The notes under the pieces are model-generated. The model did not search any database. It was not told where the DNA came from and saw only the letters and a list, made by a program, of their open reading frames with translations. A DNA stretch of 7,435 bases, from NCBI GenBank assembly GCA_003243255.1, contig QFQM01000212.1:1-7435 (forward strand). Reading direction: 5' to 3'. Origin of the DNA: Flavobacterium psychrophilum. Lineage in GTDB: Bacteria; Bacteroidota; Bacteroidia; Flavobacteriales; Flavobacteriaceae. Both the position numbers and the translations under genes were made by a program. Position 1 is the first letter of the stretch, and each line of letters opens with the position of its first letter. This document shows positions 1 to 5,816 of the stretch, piece after piece.

Positions 1-2
1 TG

Positions 3-347
3 AATGCCGAAAAAAAATATATGTTTTCGCTGGAAGACCGCAAACGCTTTATTGAAGAATCATTCATGAATGAGCCTAAAGTTGAAGTTATCACCTACGA
101 AGGCCTGACTATTGACCTTTGCCGTAAAGTAGGTGCCGGATTCATATTACGTGGTCTTCGCAACCCTGCCGACTTTGAGTTTGAAAAAGCCATTGCACAT
201 ACTAACAGAGAACTTTCGCAAATAGAAACCGTATTTTTGCTTACCGCTGCAAGCACATCTTATATCAGTTCAAGTATTGTTCGTGACGTTCTTCGCCATG
301 GCGGGGATTACACTATATTAGTTCCTGATGCAGTAAGGGTAAAATAA
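3..347 (+). CDS. coaD: Phosphopantetheine adenylyltransferase (CoaD), 5'-truncated
   Basis: CoaD transfers AMP from ATP to 4'-phosphopantetheine, giving dephospho-CoA, the penultimate step of cytoplasmic coenzyme A synthesis. The reading frame is open from the window edge (N-A-E-K-K-Y before the first Met at 21), so that Met is internal. About 114 residues are visible of a family usually 150-160 long, so roughly 40 residues are missing, including the N-terminal ATP-binding segment. Diagnostic blocks are RGLRNPADFEFE, the following IAHTNREL, which matches the AHMNRHL region of E. coli CoaD, and the C-terminal ISSSIVRDV motif that contacts ATP. The stop is followed after 4 bases by the start of the exported peptidase, so the two are probably co-transcribed. 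The identification is secure. The upstream promoter lies outside the window. Confidence 0.96.
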   Translation, partial: NAEKKYMFSLEDRKRFIEESFMNEPKVEVITYEGLTIDLCRKVGAGFILRGLRNPADFEFEKAIAHTNRELSQIETVFLLTAASTSYISSSIVRDVLRHGGDYTILVPDAVRVK

Positions 348-351
348 GCCT

Positions 352-2082
352 ATGAACAAATTTTTACTTTTAGTATTCTTCACCTGCGTACTTTCTGCCC
401 AAAAGAAAAACACCTATACAACACCTTACGAAAAAGGGAATGAGAACCAAACTGCTACCTACGAAGAAACCATAGCGTTTTTCAGGCTGCTTGACAAAGA
501 CTTTGAAACCATACAGATGCATGAAATGGGACTTACCGATAGCGGTGAGCCATTGCACATCGTTATTTACAATCCTGATAAAAAGTTTGACTTTAATACA
601 ATCCATAAAGATAAAGCTGTACTGTTGATCAACAATGGCATTCATCCGGGTGAACCTGATGGTATTGATGCTACCATGATGTTTTACCGTGATCTTGCAA
701 CCGGTAAGGTTACTGCCCCTAAAAACACAGTACTGGTAAACATACCTGTATATAATATAGGAGGCGCATTAAACCGTAATTCATACAGCCGTGCAAACCA
801 AAACGGCCCTGAGAGTTATGGTTTTCGTGGTAACGCACGCAATTATGACCTGAATCGTGATTTTGTAAAGAACGATACCCGAAACGCACGAAGCTTCGCG
901 CAGATATTTCATGCTGTAAATCCTGATGCATTTATAGACAACCATGTAAGCAACGGGGCCGACTACCAATATACGTTAACCTATATTGCTACACATCATC
1001 AAAAGCTTGGCGGAGAACTTGGTGCCTACTTTAAAGCCGAGATGATGCCGCAGATATTGTCAGCCTTAAAAGCTAAAGGCATTGAAGCAACTCCTTATGT
1101 AAACGTGCACGACACAAAACCCGATGCAGCAGGCTTTGAACAATTTATGGATTATCCGAGATATTCAACGGGGTATGCTTCTATGTTCAATGTTCCCGGA
1201 TGTATGCCGGAAACCCATATGCTGAAAGACTATTCCGCGCGTGTTAAAGTGACATATGAGTACATGGCAGAGTCGGTAAAGTTTATAGATGCCAACCACA
1301 ACAGGATAAAATTATTGCGTTCTGAAAGTCCGGACAATTATAAGCCCGGCTCACGCTACACCCTTACATGGGAAATAGATTCTACACAGGTCACTACCCT
1401 GCCCTTCTTAGGTTATCAGGGCGATTATAAAACCAGTGAGGTTACGGGTAAACAAAGGCTATTTTATGACCGTAAAAAAACCTTTAGCAAGATGCTTCCT
1501 TATTACCAAACCTACCAGCCCGTAACAACGGTAACGATACCTCAGGCTTACATAATACCAAAATCGTGGTGGAATGTTATTGAGCTATTAAAACTCAACA
1601 ACATTGCAATGGAACCTCTGACAAAAGACACTGAAATTGAAGTGGAGAGCTACCGCATTAAAGACTTTAAAACGGGTAAATCGGCTTATGAAGGACATTA
1701 CCCTCATAGTACGGTTGCAGTAGAAACTACTACACGTAAAGTGCTGTTCAAAAAAGGAGATTTCATCATCAATACCCAACAGCCCGGAGTTAAATACCTT
1801 CTTGAAACATTAGAACCTCAAGGCAATGATTCTTTTTTTAGCTGGAACTTTTTTGATGCCATCTTACAACAAAAAGAATATTTTTCAGATTACGTTTTTG
1901 AAGATACTGCTGCAAAACTTCTTAAAGAAAATAGCTCTCTAAAAACAGAATTCGAAAAGAAAAAACAGGAAAACAAAGCATTTGCAGATAATGCCGATGC
2001 CCAGCTGGACTGGATATACCGCCATTCACAATATGATGAAAAAACACATATGGAATATCCGGTTTACAGGAAGGTCAAATAA
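352..2082 (+). CDS. Exported M14-family zinc carboxypeptidase-like protein
   Basis: This 576-residue protein starts with a typical signal peptide (K3, hydrophobic stretch about 4-14, likely cleavage after SA at 15-16, before Gln17), so it should act in the periplasm or outside the cell. The catalytic domain covers about residues 30-320. It shows the M14 zinc motif HPGE (His98, Glu101), a substrate-binding Asn-Arg pair (N168-R169, in NYDLNRD), the third zinc ligand His198 in DNHVSNG, and a probable catalytic Glu287 in PETHML. All expected M14 residues are present, so it should be active, removing C-terminal residues from peptides or a related amide substrate. The real substrate cannot be read from the sequence. 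Residues from about 330 to 576 form an additional region that I do not recognise, ending in a charged, helix-prone tail. It lies 4 bases after coaD, suggesting read-through transcription without an obvious functional link. Confidence 0.9.
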   Translation: MNKFLLLVFFTCVLSAQKKNTYTTPYEKGNENQTATYEETIAFFRLLDKDFETIQMHEMGLTDSGEPLHIVIYNPDKKFDFNTIHKDKAVLLINNGIHPGEPDGIDATMMFYRDLATGKVTAPKNTVLVNIPVYNIGGALNRNSYSRANQNGPESYGFRGNARNYDLNRDFVKNDTRNARSFAQIFHAVNPDAFIDNHVSNGADYQYTLTYIATHHQKLGGELGAYFKAEMMPQILSALKAKGIEATPYVNVHDTKPDAAGFEQFMDYPRYSTGYASMFNVPGCMPETHMLKDYSARVKVTYEYMAESVKFIDANHNRIKLLRSESPDNYKPGSRYTLTWEIDSTQVTTLPFLGYQGDYKTSEVTGKQRLFYDRKKTFSKMLPYYQTYQPVTTVTIPQAYIIPKSWWNVIELLKLNNIAMEPLTKDTEIEVESYRIKDFKTGKSAYEGHYPHSTVAVETTTRKVLFKKGDFIINTQQPGVKYLLETLEPQGNDSFFSWNFFDAILQQKEYFSDYVFEDTAAKLLKENSSLKTEFEKKKQENKAFADNADAQLDWIYRHSQYDEKTHMEYPVYRKVK

Positions 2083-2095
2083 TTTGATGTAAGAA

Positions 2096-2126
2096 TTTAC
2101 AGGTGTAAAAATTTCATTTATTTTTA
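2096..2126 (+). promoter_or_regulatory. Candidate promoter of the HEFGH membrane protein gene
   Basis: TTTA (2096-2099), 19 bases, then TATTTTTA (2119-2126). This resembles the Bacteroidota promoter TTTG / TAnnTTTG, with the last G changed to A in both boxes. Transcription would begin near 2130, leaving a leader of about 17 bases before the ATG at 2148. The assignment rests on motif similarity only. Confidence 0.4.
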
Positions 2127-2130
2127 CCTG
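2100..2130. repeat. Inverted repeat (hairpin or operator-like) before the membrane protein gene
   Basis: The left arm (2100-2112) pairs with the right arm ATTTTTACCTG (2120-2130) over 11 base pairs if two bases (GT) bulge out of the left arm. The loop is 7 bases. No T-run follows on the + strand, so it is a poor intrinsic terminator for the peptidase gene. It fills the spacer and -7 box of the candidate promoter, so it could be a regulator binding site. The stem is AT-rich and may be weak. Confidence 0.4.
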
Positions 2131-2147
2131 AAACCAACCACCTGAAA

Positions 2148-2876
2148 ATGAAACTCATTACATTACACTTTAACCTGAAGTTATTCTTCTACCTTGTTAT
2201 TGCATTTATACTTTGCACCGCTATCGGAACGGTAAGTCATGAATTTGGACATGCAGCCGTTACTGCTTATCATGGCAGTGATTGGACGGTACATTATGAT
2301 TCTATGTCTCCCGGAAAATCTACATTAGTGGATTCCCTTGAGAATGCATATCAAAAGGATAAAGAAAAAATTAAATCCGAAGCTGCATCACCTGAAAAAG
2401 AAGCCTTTTTTAAAACCAGGGAAAGACTATCAAAAAAATATAAATTGGAGGACTTACAAATGAGACTTGGTGGACCTTTACAAACAATGCTTACTGGAAC
2501 TATTGGTTTTATATTTTTATGGTTTTCGCGCAAAAAGAACAAATTTGATGAAATGCTCACCTTTAAGGAGTGGTGTTTTGTGTTAATAGGTTTTTTTTGG
2601 TCCAGACAGCCCGCTATATTACTTCAAAAGATACTCTATAAATGTACTGGCAGTAATGGCATAGGCGATGAAGAAAGAATTGCGCGACATCTCCATCTTA
2701 ATGAATGGTTTATAATAACACTTTGGGGAATTATCGGTGCTGGCATCCTTTTATGGATAACGTTTTATGCAATCCCTATAAAACAACGTTTTACTTTTAT
2801 AACAGCAGGTCTAACAGGAAGTTTGTTAGGCGCGGCAATTTGGTTTGGGCTTTTAGGTCCCGCATTATTACCATAA
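2148..2876 (+). CDS. Integral-membrane HEFGH metallopeptidase-like protein (M50/site-2-protease-like)
   Basis: This 242-residue protein begins with a hydrophobic helix (about 9-29) that runs straight into HEFGH (His31, Glu32, His35), the HExxH zinc motif. A charged loop rich in Lys and Glu follows (about 55-105). The next segment, LGGPLQTMLTG (107-117), resembles the glycine/proline segment seen in M50 intramembrane proteases. Further hydrophobic helices lie at about 114-127, 141-158, 186-208 and 216-238. GDEERIARH (173-181) offers Asp174 or Glu175 as a possible third metal ligand, in place of the usual NPDG-type motif. The fold and motif suggest a membrane-embedded zinc protease, but the match to M50 is partial and the substrate is unknown. 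There is no PDZ domain. It stands alone after a 65-base gap, and its stop codon lies inside the downstream terminator. Confidence 0.7.
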   Translation: MKLITLHFNLKLFFYLVIAFILCTAIGTVSHEFGHAAVTAYHGSDWTVHYDSMSPGKSTLVDSLENAYQKDKEKIKSEAASPEKEAFFKTRERLSKKYKLEDLQMRLGGPLQTMLTGTIGFIFLWFSRKKNKFDEMLTFKEWCFVLIGFFWSRQPAILLQKILYKCTGSNGIGDEERIARHLHLNEWFIITLWGIIGAGILLWITFYAIPIKQRFTFITAGLTGSLLGAAIWFGLLGPALLP

Positions 2877-2911
2877 AAAAACGAACCTTATTCAGGTCCG
2901 TTTTTTTATGG
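2871..2911. terminator. Bidirectional terminator between the membrane protein and Nudix genes
   Basis: Two 18-base arms (2871-2888 and 2894-2911) flank a 5-base loop. The core is GAACCT/AGGTCC, flanked by A7 and T7 runs, so both strands yield a hairpin with a U-tract. The single mismatch is A-C on the + strand transcript but a permitted G-U on the - strand transcript, so the stem is complete for the Nudix gene. The left arm contains the upstream gene's stop codon (2874-2876). Confidence 0.88.
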
Positions 2912-2921
2912 TAATACATAT

Positions 2922-3524
2922 TTATTTCTCGACTTCTGCATTCTCAAAAAGAAGTTTGATATTTTCGTATGAGTTTGTAAGCGCTTCTTTAATCTGTTCA
3001 GGATTAAGCCAGGCTACTTTTTCGATACCCTCCTCAATTTGTCCAAAGAGCTTCCCTGTGTAATCAGTCTTCATTTCATACCAATGCGTAATCTTAAGCC
3101 TGTATGTGCCATTACGTTTAAAGATATGATAGGTCTTCTGAAGCTTGTTGGTAATCTTAAGGTTTTTCACGCCGGTTTCCTCTTCTACTTCGCGAATAGC
3201 AGTATCTTCTATATCTTCGCCTTTTTCGATACCTCCTTTCGGAAGATCCCATTTACCGTTGCGCAAAATAAAAAGCACTTCACCCTTTTTATTATATACA
3301 AGCCCTCCTCCGGCTTTAGCCACCGGAATCTTTTCTTTTAATTTCTTTAGGGTTTCCTTTTCATCAGGATGATATAAAACCGCCTTCTTCACTTTGTTAT
3401 TGAACATATTTACTATCAATTGTTCAATATCAACACTCTCCAGTAAAAACAACCTGAAGTCAGTTTCTTTTTCGACAGTATTTGTCAAAAAAAGTGGTTT
3501 ATCGTTTACAAAAACTTTATACAT
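2922..3524 (-). CDS. Nudix hydrolase with N-terminal extension
   Basis: This 200-residue protein carries a perfect Nudix box, G-x5-E-x7-REV-x-EE-x-GV, at residues 97-119 (Gly97, Glu103, Arg111, Glu112, Glu115, Glu116). It is preceded by WDLPKG (92-97), a context common in enzymes that act on diadenosine polyphosphates or similar nucleotides. The Nudix domain runs from about 68 to 195. Residues 1-65 form an extra segment that I do not recognise as a known domain. The enzyme should hydrolyse a nucleoside diphosphate linked to another group, with metal; the substrate is not readable. I chose the Met at 3524 (MYKVFVNDKP). The longer frame from 3557 would overlap pyrE by 26 bases and add an untypical MAVSILKIILQ. 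Its start codon is 7 bases from that of pyrE, transcribed the other way. Confidence 0.9.
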   Translation of the reverse strand: MYKVFVNDKPLFLTNTVEKETDFRLFLLESVDIEQLIVNMFNNKVKKAVLYHPDEKETLKKLKEKIPVAKAGGGLVYNKKGEVLFILRNGKWDLPKGGIEKGEDIEDTAIREVEEETGVKNLKITNKLQKTYHIFKRNGTYRLKITHWYEMKTDYTGKLFGQIEEGIEKVAWLNPEQIKEALTNSYENIKLLFENAEVEK

Positions 3525-3527
3525 TTG
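3498..3527 (+). promoter_or_regulatory. Candidate pyrE promoter
   Basis: TACATTTG (3520-3527) is an exact match to the Bacteroidota -7 box TAnnTTTG. TTTA (3498-3501) lies 18 bases upstream as a 3-of-4 match to the -33 box. Transcription should start about 4-7 bases after the -7 box, at or next to the pyrE ATG at 3532. The -7 box contains the start codon of the divergent Nudix gene (3522-3524). I found no comparable match for the Nudix gene on the other strand. Confidence 0.55.
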
Positions 3528-3531
3528 CAAT

Positions 3532-4173
3532 ATGATTTTCAATATAGACACCGCCAAAAAAACAGCCGAATTGCTTTTACAAATAAACGCAATTAAATTA
3601 AATCCTAAAAATCCTTTTACATGGGCTTCCGGATGGAAATCGCCTATTTACTGCGATAACAGGATAACTCTTTCATTTCCACCGATAAGGAATTACATCC
3701 GTGAAGAATTTTCGAAACACATCGAAAAAGAGTTTGGAAAACCGGATGTTATTGCAGGAGTAGCTACCGGAGCTATAGGAATAGGTATGCTTGTTGCTGA
3801 ATACATGGGACTTCCGTTTGTATATGTTCGCCCTGAACCTAAAAAACATGGCCGTCAGAACCAGGTTGAAGGCTTCCTTCAAAAAGGACAGAACGTAGTG
3901 GTAGTTGAAGACCTTATCAGTACAGGAAACAGCAGCCTTCTTGCTGTAGAAGCTTTAAAAGCTGCCGGAGCAAACGTTAAGGGCATGGTTGCTATATTTA
4001 CCTATGGTTTTGACGTATCTGTTCAAAACTTTAAAAATGCTAATCTAGATTTACACACGCTTGGAAACTATGAGACCCTTCTGGAACTTGCTGTTTCTAA
4101 AAAATATATCACAGAAGAAGAACTTGACACTCTTAAAGACTGGAGCAAAAGCCCGTCTACCTGGGGACAATAA
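3532..4173 (+). CDS. pyrE: Orotate phosphoribosyltransferase
   Basis: PyrE joins orotate to PRPP to make orotidine 5'-monophosphate, the fifth step of de novo pyrimidine synthesis in the cytoplasm. The 213-residue length is normal for the family. The PRPP-binding motif VVVVEDLISTGNSS lies at about 122-135, with the acidic pair E126-D127. The flexible catalytic loop is RPEPKKHGRQNQ (100-111), holding K104, K105, H106 and R108. KSPIYCDNR (36-44) contributes to the orotate site. The open frame extends back to 3394, but the extra 46 residues are antisense to the Nudix gene and unlike PyrE. The conserved start MIFNIDTAKK at 3532 is therefore preferred, directly after an exact -7 box. Two small genes follow on the same strand. 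Confidence 0.96.
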   Translation: MIFNIDTAKKTAELLLQINAIKLNPKNPFTWASGWKSPIYCDNRITLSFPPIRNYIREEFSKHIEKEFGKPDVIAGVATGAIGIGMLVAEYMGLPFVYVRPEPKKHGRQNQVEGFLQKGQNVVVVEDLISTGNSSLLAVEALKAAGANVKGMVAIFTYGFDVSVQNFKNANLDLHTLGNYETLLELAVSKKYITEEELDTLKDWSKSPSTWGQ

Positions 4174-4247
4174 GTTGATGATACTCTACACGCCAAAAGA
4201 ATTAATTACAAACCAATAAATTATATTAATCAACTAAACCAATCACA

Positions 4248-4706
4248 ATGAAAAAAATGTTCTTACTAGTGATGCTGCTTACAGCATCAATGTCTTTCGC
4301 GCAACTTAAAAAAGTTCAGGTAACTCCTGCTGAAACGATAGGCAAAGCGCAACAATTTGGAGCTCCTTTAGAAGCTGAAATTACAAAGTCAGGAAACAAA
4401 TACACCGTAAGATTCAGAGATCAGCAGTTTAAAACCCTTGACGAATACCGTGAATTCAGTTTTGAAGATGTAGATAATACATTTAATGATTTATATGCTG
4501 CAATAGAAGAAGGTTTTACAACGATGCCTAAAGAATCTGTTTATCTTGAACTTCCGGACTATGTTATAGGTCTTCACTTTAGTAAATTTCTTGGATCGCC
4601 TGTTTTAAGATTTTCATGTGCAATAAAAGTGAAAGATGCACCGGTATATTTTTCAAACGAAATCGCCAAAAAACAAGTTGAAAAACTTTTTGGAAAGAAA
4701 AAATAA
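4248..4706 (+). CDS. Small exported protein of unknown function
   Basis: I do not recognise this 152-residue protein as a named family. It has a clear signal peptide (K2-K3, hydrophobic 4-16, cleavage after SFA at 18, before Gln19), so the mature product of about 134 residues is periplasmic or surface-exposed. The mature part alternates beta-prone stretches (YTVRFRDQQF, VYLELPDYVIGLHFSKF, PVLRFSCAIKV) with an acidic helix-prone segment (about 71-90) and ends in a lysine-rich tail (KKQVEKLFGKKK). It has no membrane segment apart from the signal and no catalytic motif that I can see. It starts 74 bases after pyrE, with no clear promoter or terminator in that gap, and stops 10 bases before the SRPBCC gene. 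It may be expressed from the pyrE promoter. Confidence 0.75.
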   Translation: MKKMFLLVMLLTASMSFAQLKKVQVTPAETIGKAQQFGAPLEAEITKSGNKYTVRFRDQQFKTLDEYREFSFEDVDNTFNDLYAAIEEGFTTMPKESVYLELPDYVIGLHFSKFLGSPVLRFSCAIKVKDAPVYFSNEIAKKQVEKLFGKKK

Positions 4707-4716
4707 TTAAACAACT

Positions 4717-5109
4717 ATGAATTTAGAAAGCCCTAAAGTATCCGTTGAAAAACCTGCTCAATATATCTTTGACGAGCTTACAGATGTAAAAAACTTCGAA
4801 AAGCTGATGCCCGAAAATATAGCAAAGTTTGAAGTTACAGGTGAGGAAGCCTTTATCTTTGCGCTTAAAGGTATGCCTGAGATCAAATTGAAGCTTAAAG
4901 AAAAATCGGCTCCCAATAAGGTTGTCTTAGGAGCTGCAAGCGATAAACTACCGTTTACACTTACAGGTAATATAAACAGCACTTCTGATAATTCAAGTGA
5001 TGTACAGCTTTTCTTTGAGGGTGAATTTAACGCAATGATGGCCATGATGATAAAAGGCCCTATTTCTAAATTTATCGAAACGCTTGCTCAGAACATGCAC
5101 AAGCTTTAA
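4717..5109 (+). CDS. SRPBCC (START-like) family protein
   Basis: This 130-residue protein has the order typical of small SRPBCC proteins. A first beta strand (residues 5-11) is followed by the helix EKPAQYIFDELTDVKNFEKLMP (11-32), then antiparallel strands (about 36-102, including AFIFALKGMPEIKLKLKEKS and DVQLFFEGEF) and a long C-terminal helix (106-130) that would close a hydrophobic ligand cavity. It has no signal peptide, so it is cytoplasmic. The family binds lipids or other hydrophobic molecules, but the ligand cannot be read here and there is no enzymatic motif. It begins 10 bases after the exported protein gene and ends 17 bases before a strong terminator, so it closes the pyrE-led group. 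In my memory of flavobacterial genomes, an SRPBCC gene beside pyrE is common, but I could not check this. Confidence 0.8.
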   Translation: MNLESPKVSVEKPAQYIFDELTDVKNFEKLMPENIAKFEVTGEEAFIFALKGMPEIKLKLKEKSAPNKVVLGAASDKLPFTLTGNINSTSDNSSDVQLFFEGEFNAMMAMMIKGPISKFIETLAQNMHKL

Positions 5110-5125
5110 AACAATATAACCTTAT

Positions 5126-5163
5126 AAAAAGAGCCTTTTAGTATCACTAAGAGGCTTTTTTTT
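5126..5163 (+). terminator. Intrinsic terminator after the SRPBCC gene
   Basis: Two 17-base arms (5126-5142 and 5146-5162) pair completely around the loop ATC, with two G-U wobbles, and end in a run of eight Ts. The A-run at the start of the left arm means it could also work on the other strand, but no reverse-strand gene ends here. It separates the pyrE group from the gene at 5191. Confidence 0.88.
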
Positions 5164-5164
5164 A

Positions 5165-5172
5165 TACTTTTA
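5165..5172 (+). promoter_or_regulatory. Weak -7 box candidate for the gene at 5191
   Basis: TACTTTTA matches TAnnTTTG in all but the last base. It sits just after the terminator and 18 bases before the ATG. No good -33 box is visible, because the right spacing falls in the terminator stem. The gene needs its own promoter after such a terminator, which supports the call slightly. Confidence 0.3.
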
Positions 5173-5190
5173 TCAAAAAGATATTCTGTT

Positions 5191-5724
5191 ATGAAAACTA
5201 AATTTTTATTGATTGTAACTTTATTTTGTTTTATTTGCTCTAATGCCCAGGATGATGATGTTAAAGTAAAAATATTACTTGATCAGGCCAACGAGATGGG
5301 TAAAAAATTTGTTGCGCGTGATTATGCCGGCTTCCTTAAATATGCCCACCCTGCAACTATAAAAGCTATGAGGGGCGAAAAAGAAGCGCTAAGAAAAATG
5401 AACGAGCAAATGGCTGATATAGTTGAAGAAGGTATCATAATTACCGATGTGAACTTTGGCACTCCTACCAAAATCATTACTGTGGACACCGAGTTACAAT
5501 GTACGCTTCCACAAATAATAACAATGGAAATACCCGACGGTAAAGTAACAGCGACAACAACTGTCATCGCTATCTCAAGGGATAACGGCAAAAACTGGTA
5601 CTTTCTTGACACGGCAAATTATAACTTTCAGGATATGAGAATGCTTTTACCTAACCTTTCGGATCAAATTGTAATTCCCGAAAGAAGCGAACCTGCTTTC
5701 GAACCTCACAAAAAAGCTGACTGA
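5191..5724 (+). CDS. Exported protein of unknown function, possibly NTF2-like
   Basis: This 177-residue protein has a signal peptide (K2-K4, hydrophobic 5-16, cleavage after SNA at 19, before Gln20). The Cys16 context (FIC) lacks a small residue before Cys, so it is probably not a lipoprotein. The mature part starts with helices (22-41, then FVARDYAGFLKYAHPATIKAM) and continues with strands ending in VIAISRDNGKNWYFLD (125-140). This helix-then-sheet order, with an alpha-helical 'accumulating on a growing sheet' layout, resembles small NTF2-like secreted proteins, but the call is tentative. No catalytic residues can be assigned. It is a single gene between a terminator and the DUF4241-like gene. 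Shifting one base at the A6 run (5710-5715) would extend the frame to a TAA at 5765-5767, so the present C-terminus may not be original. Confidence 0.75.
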   Translation: MKTKFLLIVTLFCFICSNAQDDDVKVKILLDQANEMGKKFVARDYAGFLKYAHPATIKAMRGEKEALRKMNEQMADIVEEGIIITDVNFGTPTKIITVDTELQCTLPQIITMEIPDGKVTATTTVIAISRDNGKNWYFLDTANYNFQDMRMLLPNLSDQIVIPERSEPAFEPHKKAD

Positions 5725-5787
5725 TTTTGGAAAAGCCACTGCCGTTAAAGATTTTATAAAACAGTAATACTCAAAAAAGGTTTTAAG

Positions 5788-5795
5788 TAAATTTA
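5788..5795 (+). promoter_or_regulatory. Weak -7 box candidate for the DUF4241-like gene
   Basis: TAAATTTA agrees with TAnnTTTG at all but the last base and lies 21 bases before the ATG at 5817. No -33 box is evident. The 92-base gap before it has no obvious terminator. This is motif similarity only in AT-rich DNA. Confidence 0.25.
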
Positions 5796-5816
5796 TTTCC
5801 CTTAAAAAACACAGCC

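Noticed and set aside
3039..3372. Forward open frames of 75-100 residues inside the Nudix gene
   Set aside because: They are opposite the well-supported Nudix box and show phenylalanine/serine-rich antisense composition.
3394..3531. Longer pyrE frame with 46 additional N-terminal residues
   Set aside because: The extra part is antisense to the Nudix gene and unlike PyrE. The conserved N-terminus begins at 3532, immediately after an exact -7 box.
3525..3557. Longer Nudix frame starting at 3557
   Set aside because: It would overlap pyrE by 26 bases and adds an untypical hydrophobic 11-residue piece. MYKVFVNDKP at 3524 is a more natural start.
4173..4234. Distant inverted repeat AGTTGAT ... 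ATCAACT between pyrE and the next gene
   Set aside because: The arms are only 7 bases, separated by about 48 bases of AT-rich DNA with no T-tract, so chance is likely. No promoter box was found there either.
4758..5045. Reverse-strand open frame of 95 residues
   Set aside because: It is the antisense shadow of the SRPBCC gene, with serine-rich, low-complexity translation and no start context.
5206..5241. Lipoprotein signal around Cys16 of the protein at 5191
   Set aside because: The residue before Cys is Ile, not Gly, Ala or Ser, while SNA followed by Gln gives a good ordinary cleavage site.
5709..5716. Programmed -1 frameshift at the A-run before the stop of the gene at 5191
   Set aside because: The run does not form an A-AAA-AAG heptamer in the correct phase. 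A -1 shift leads to an immediate TGA; only a +1 shift opens the tail.
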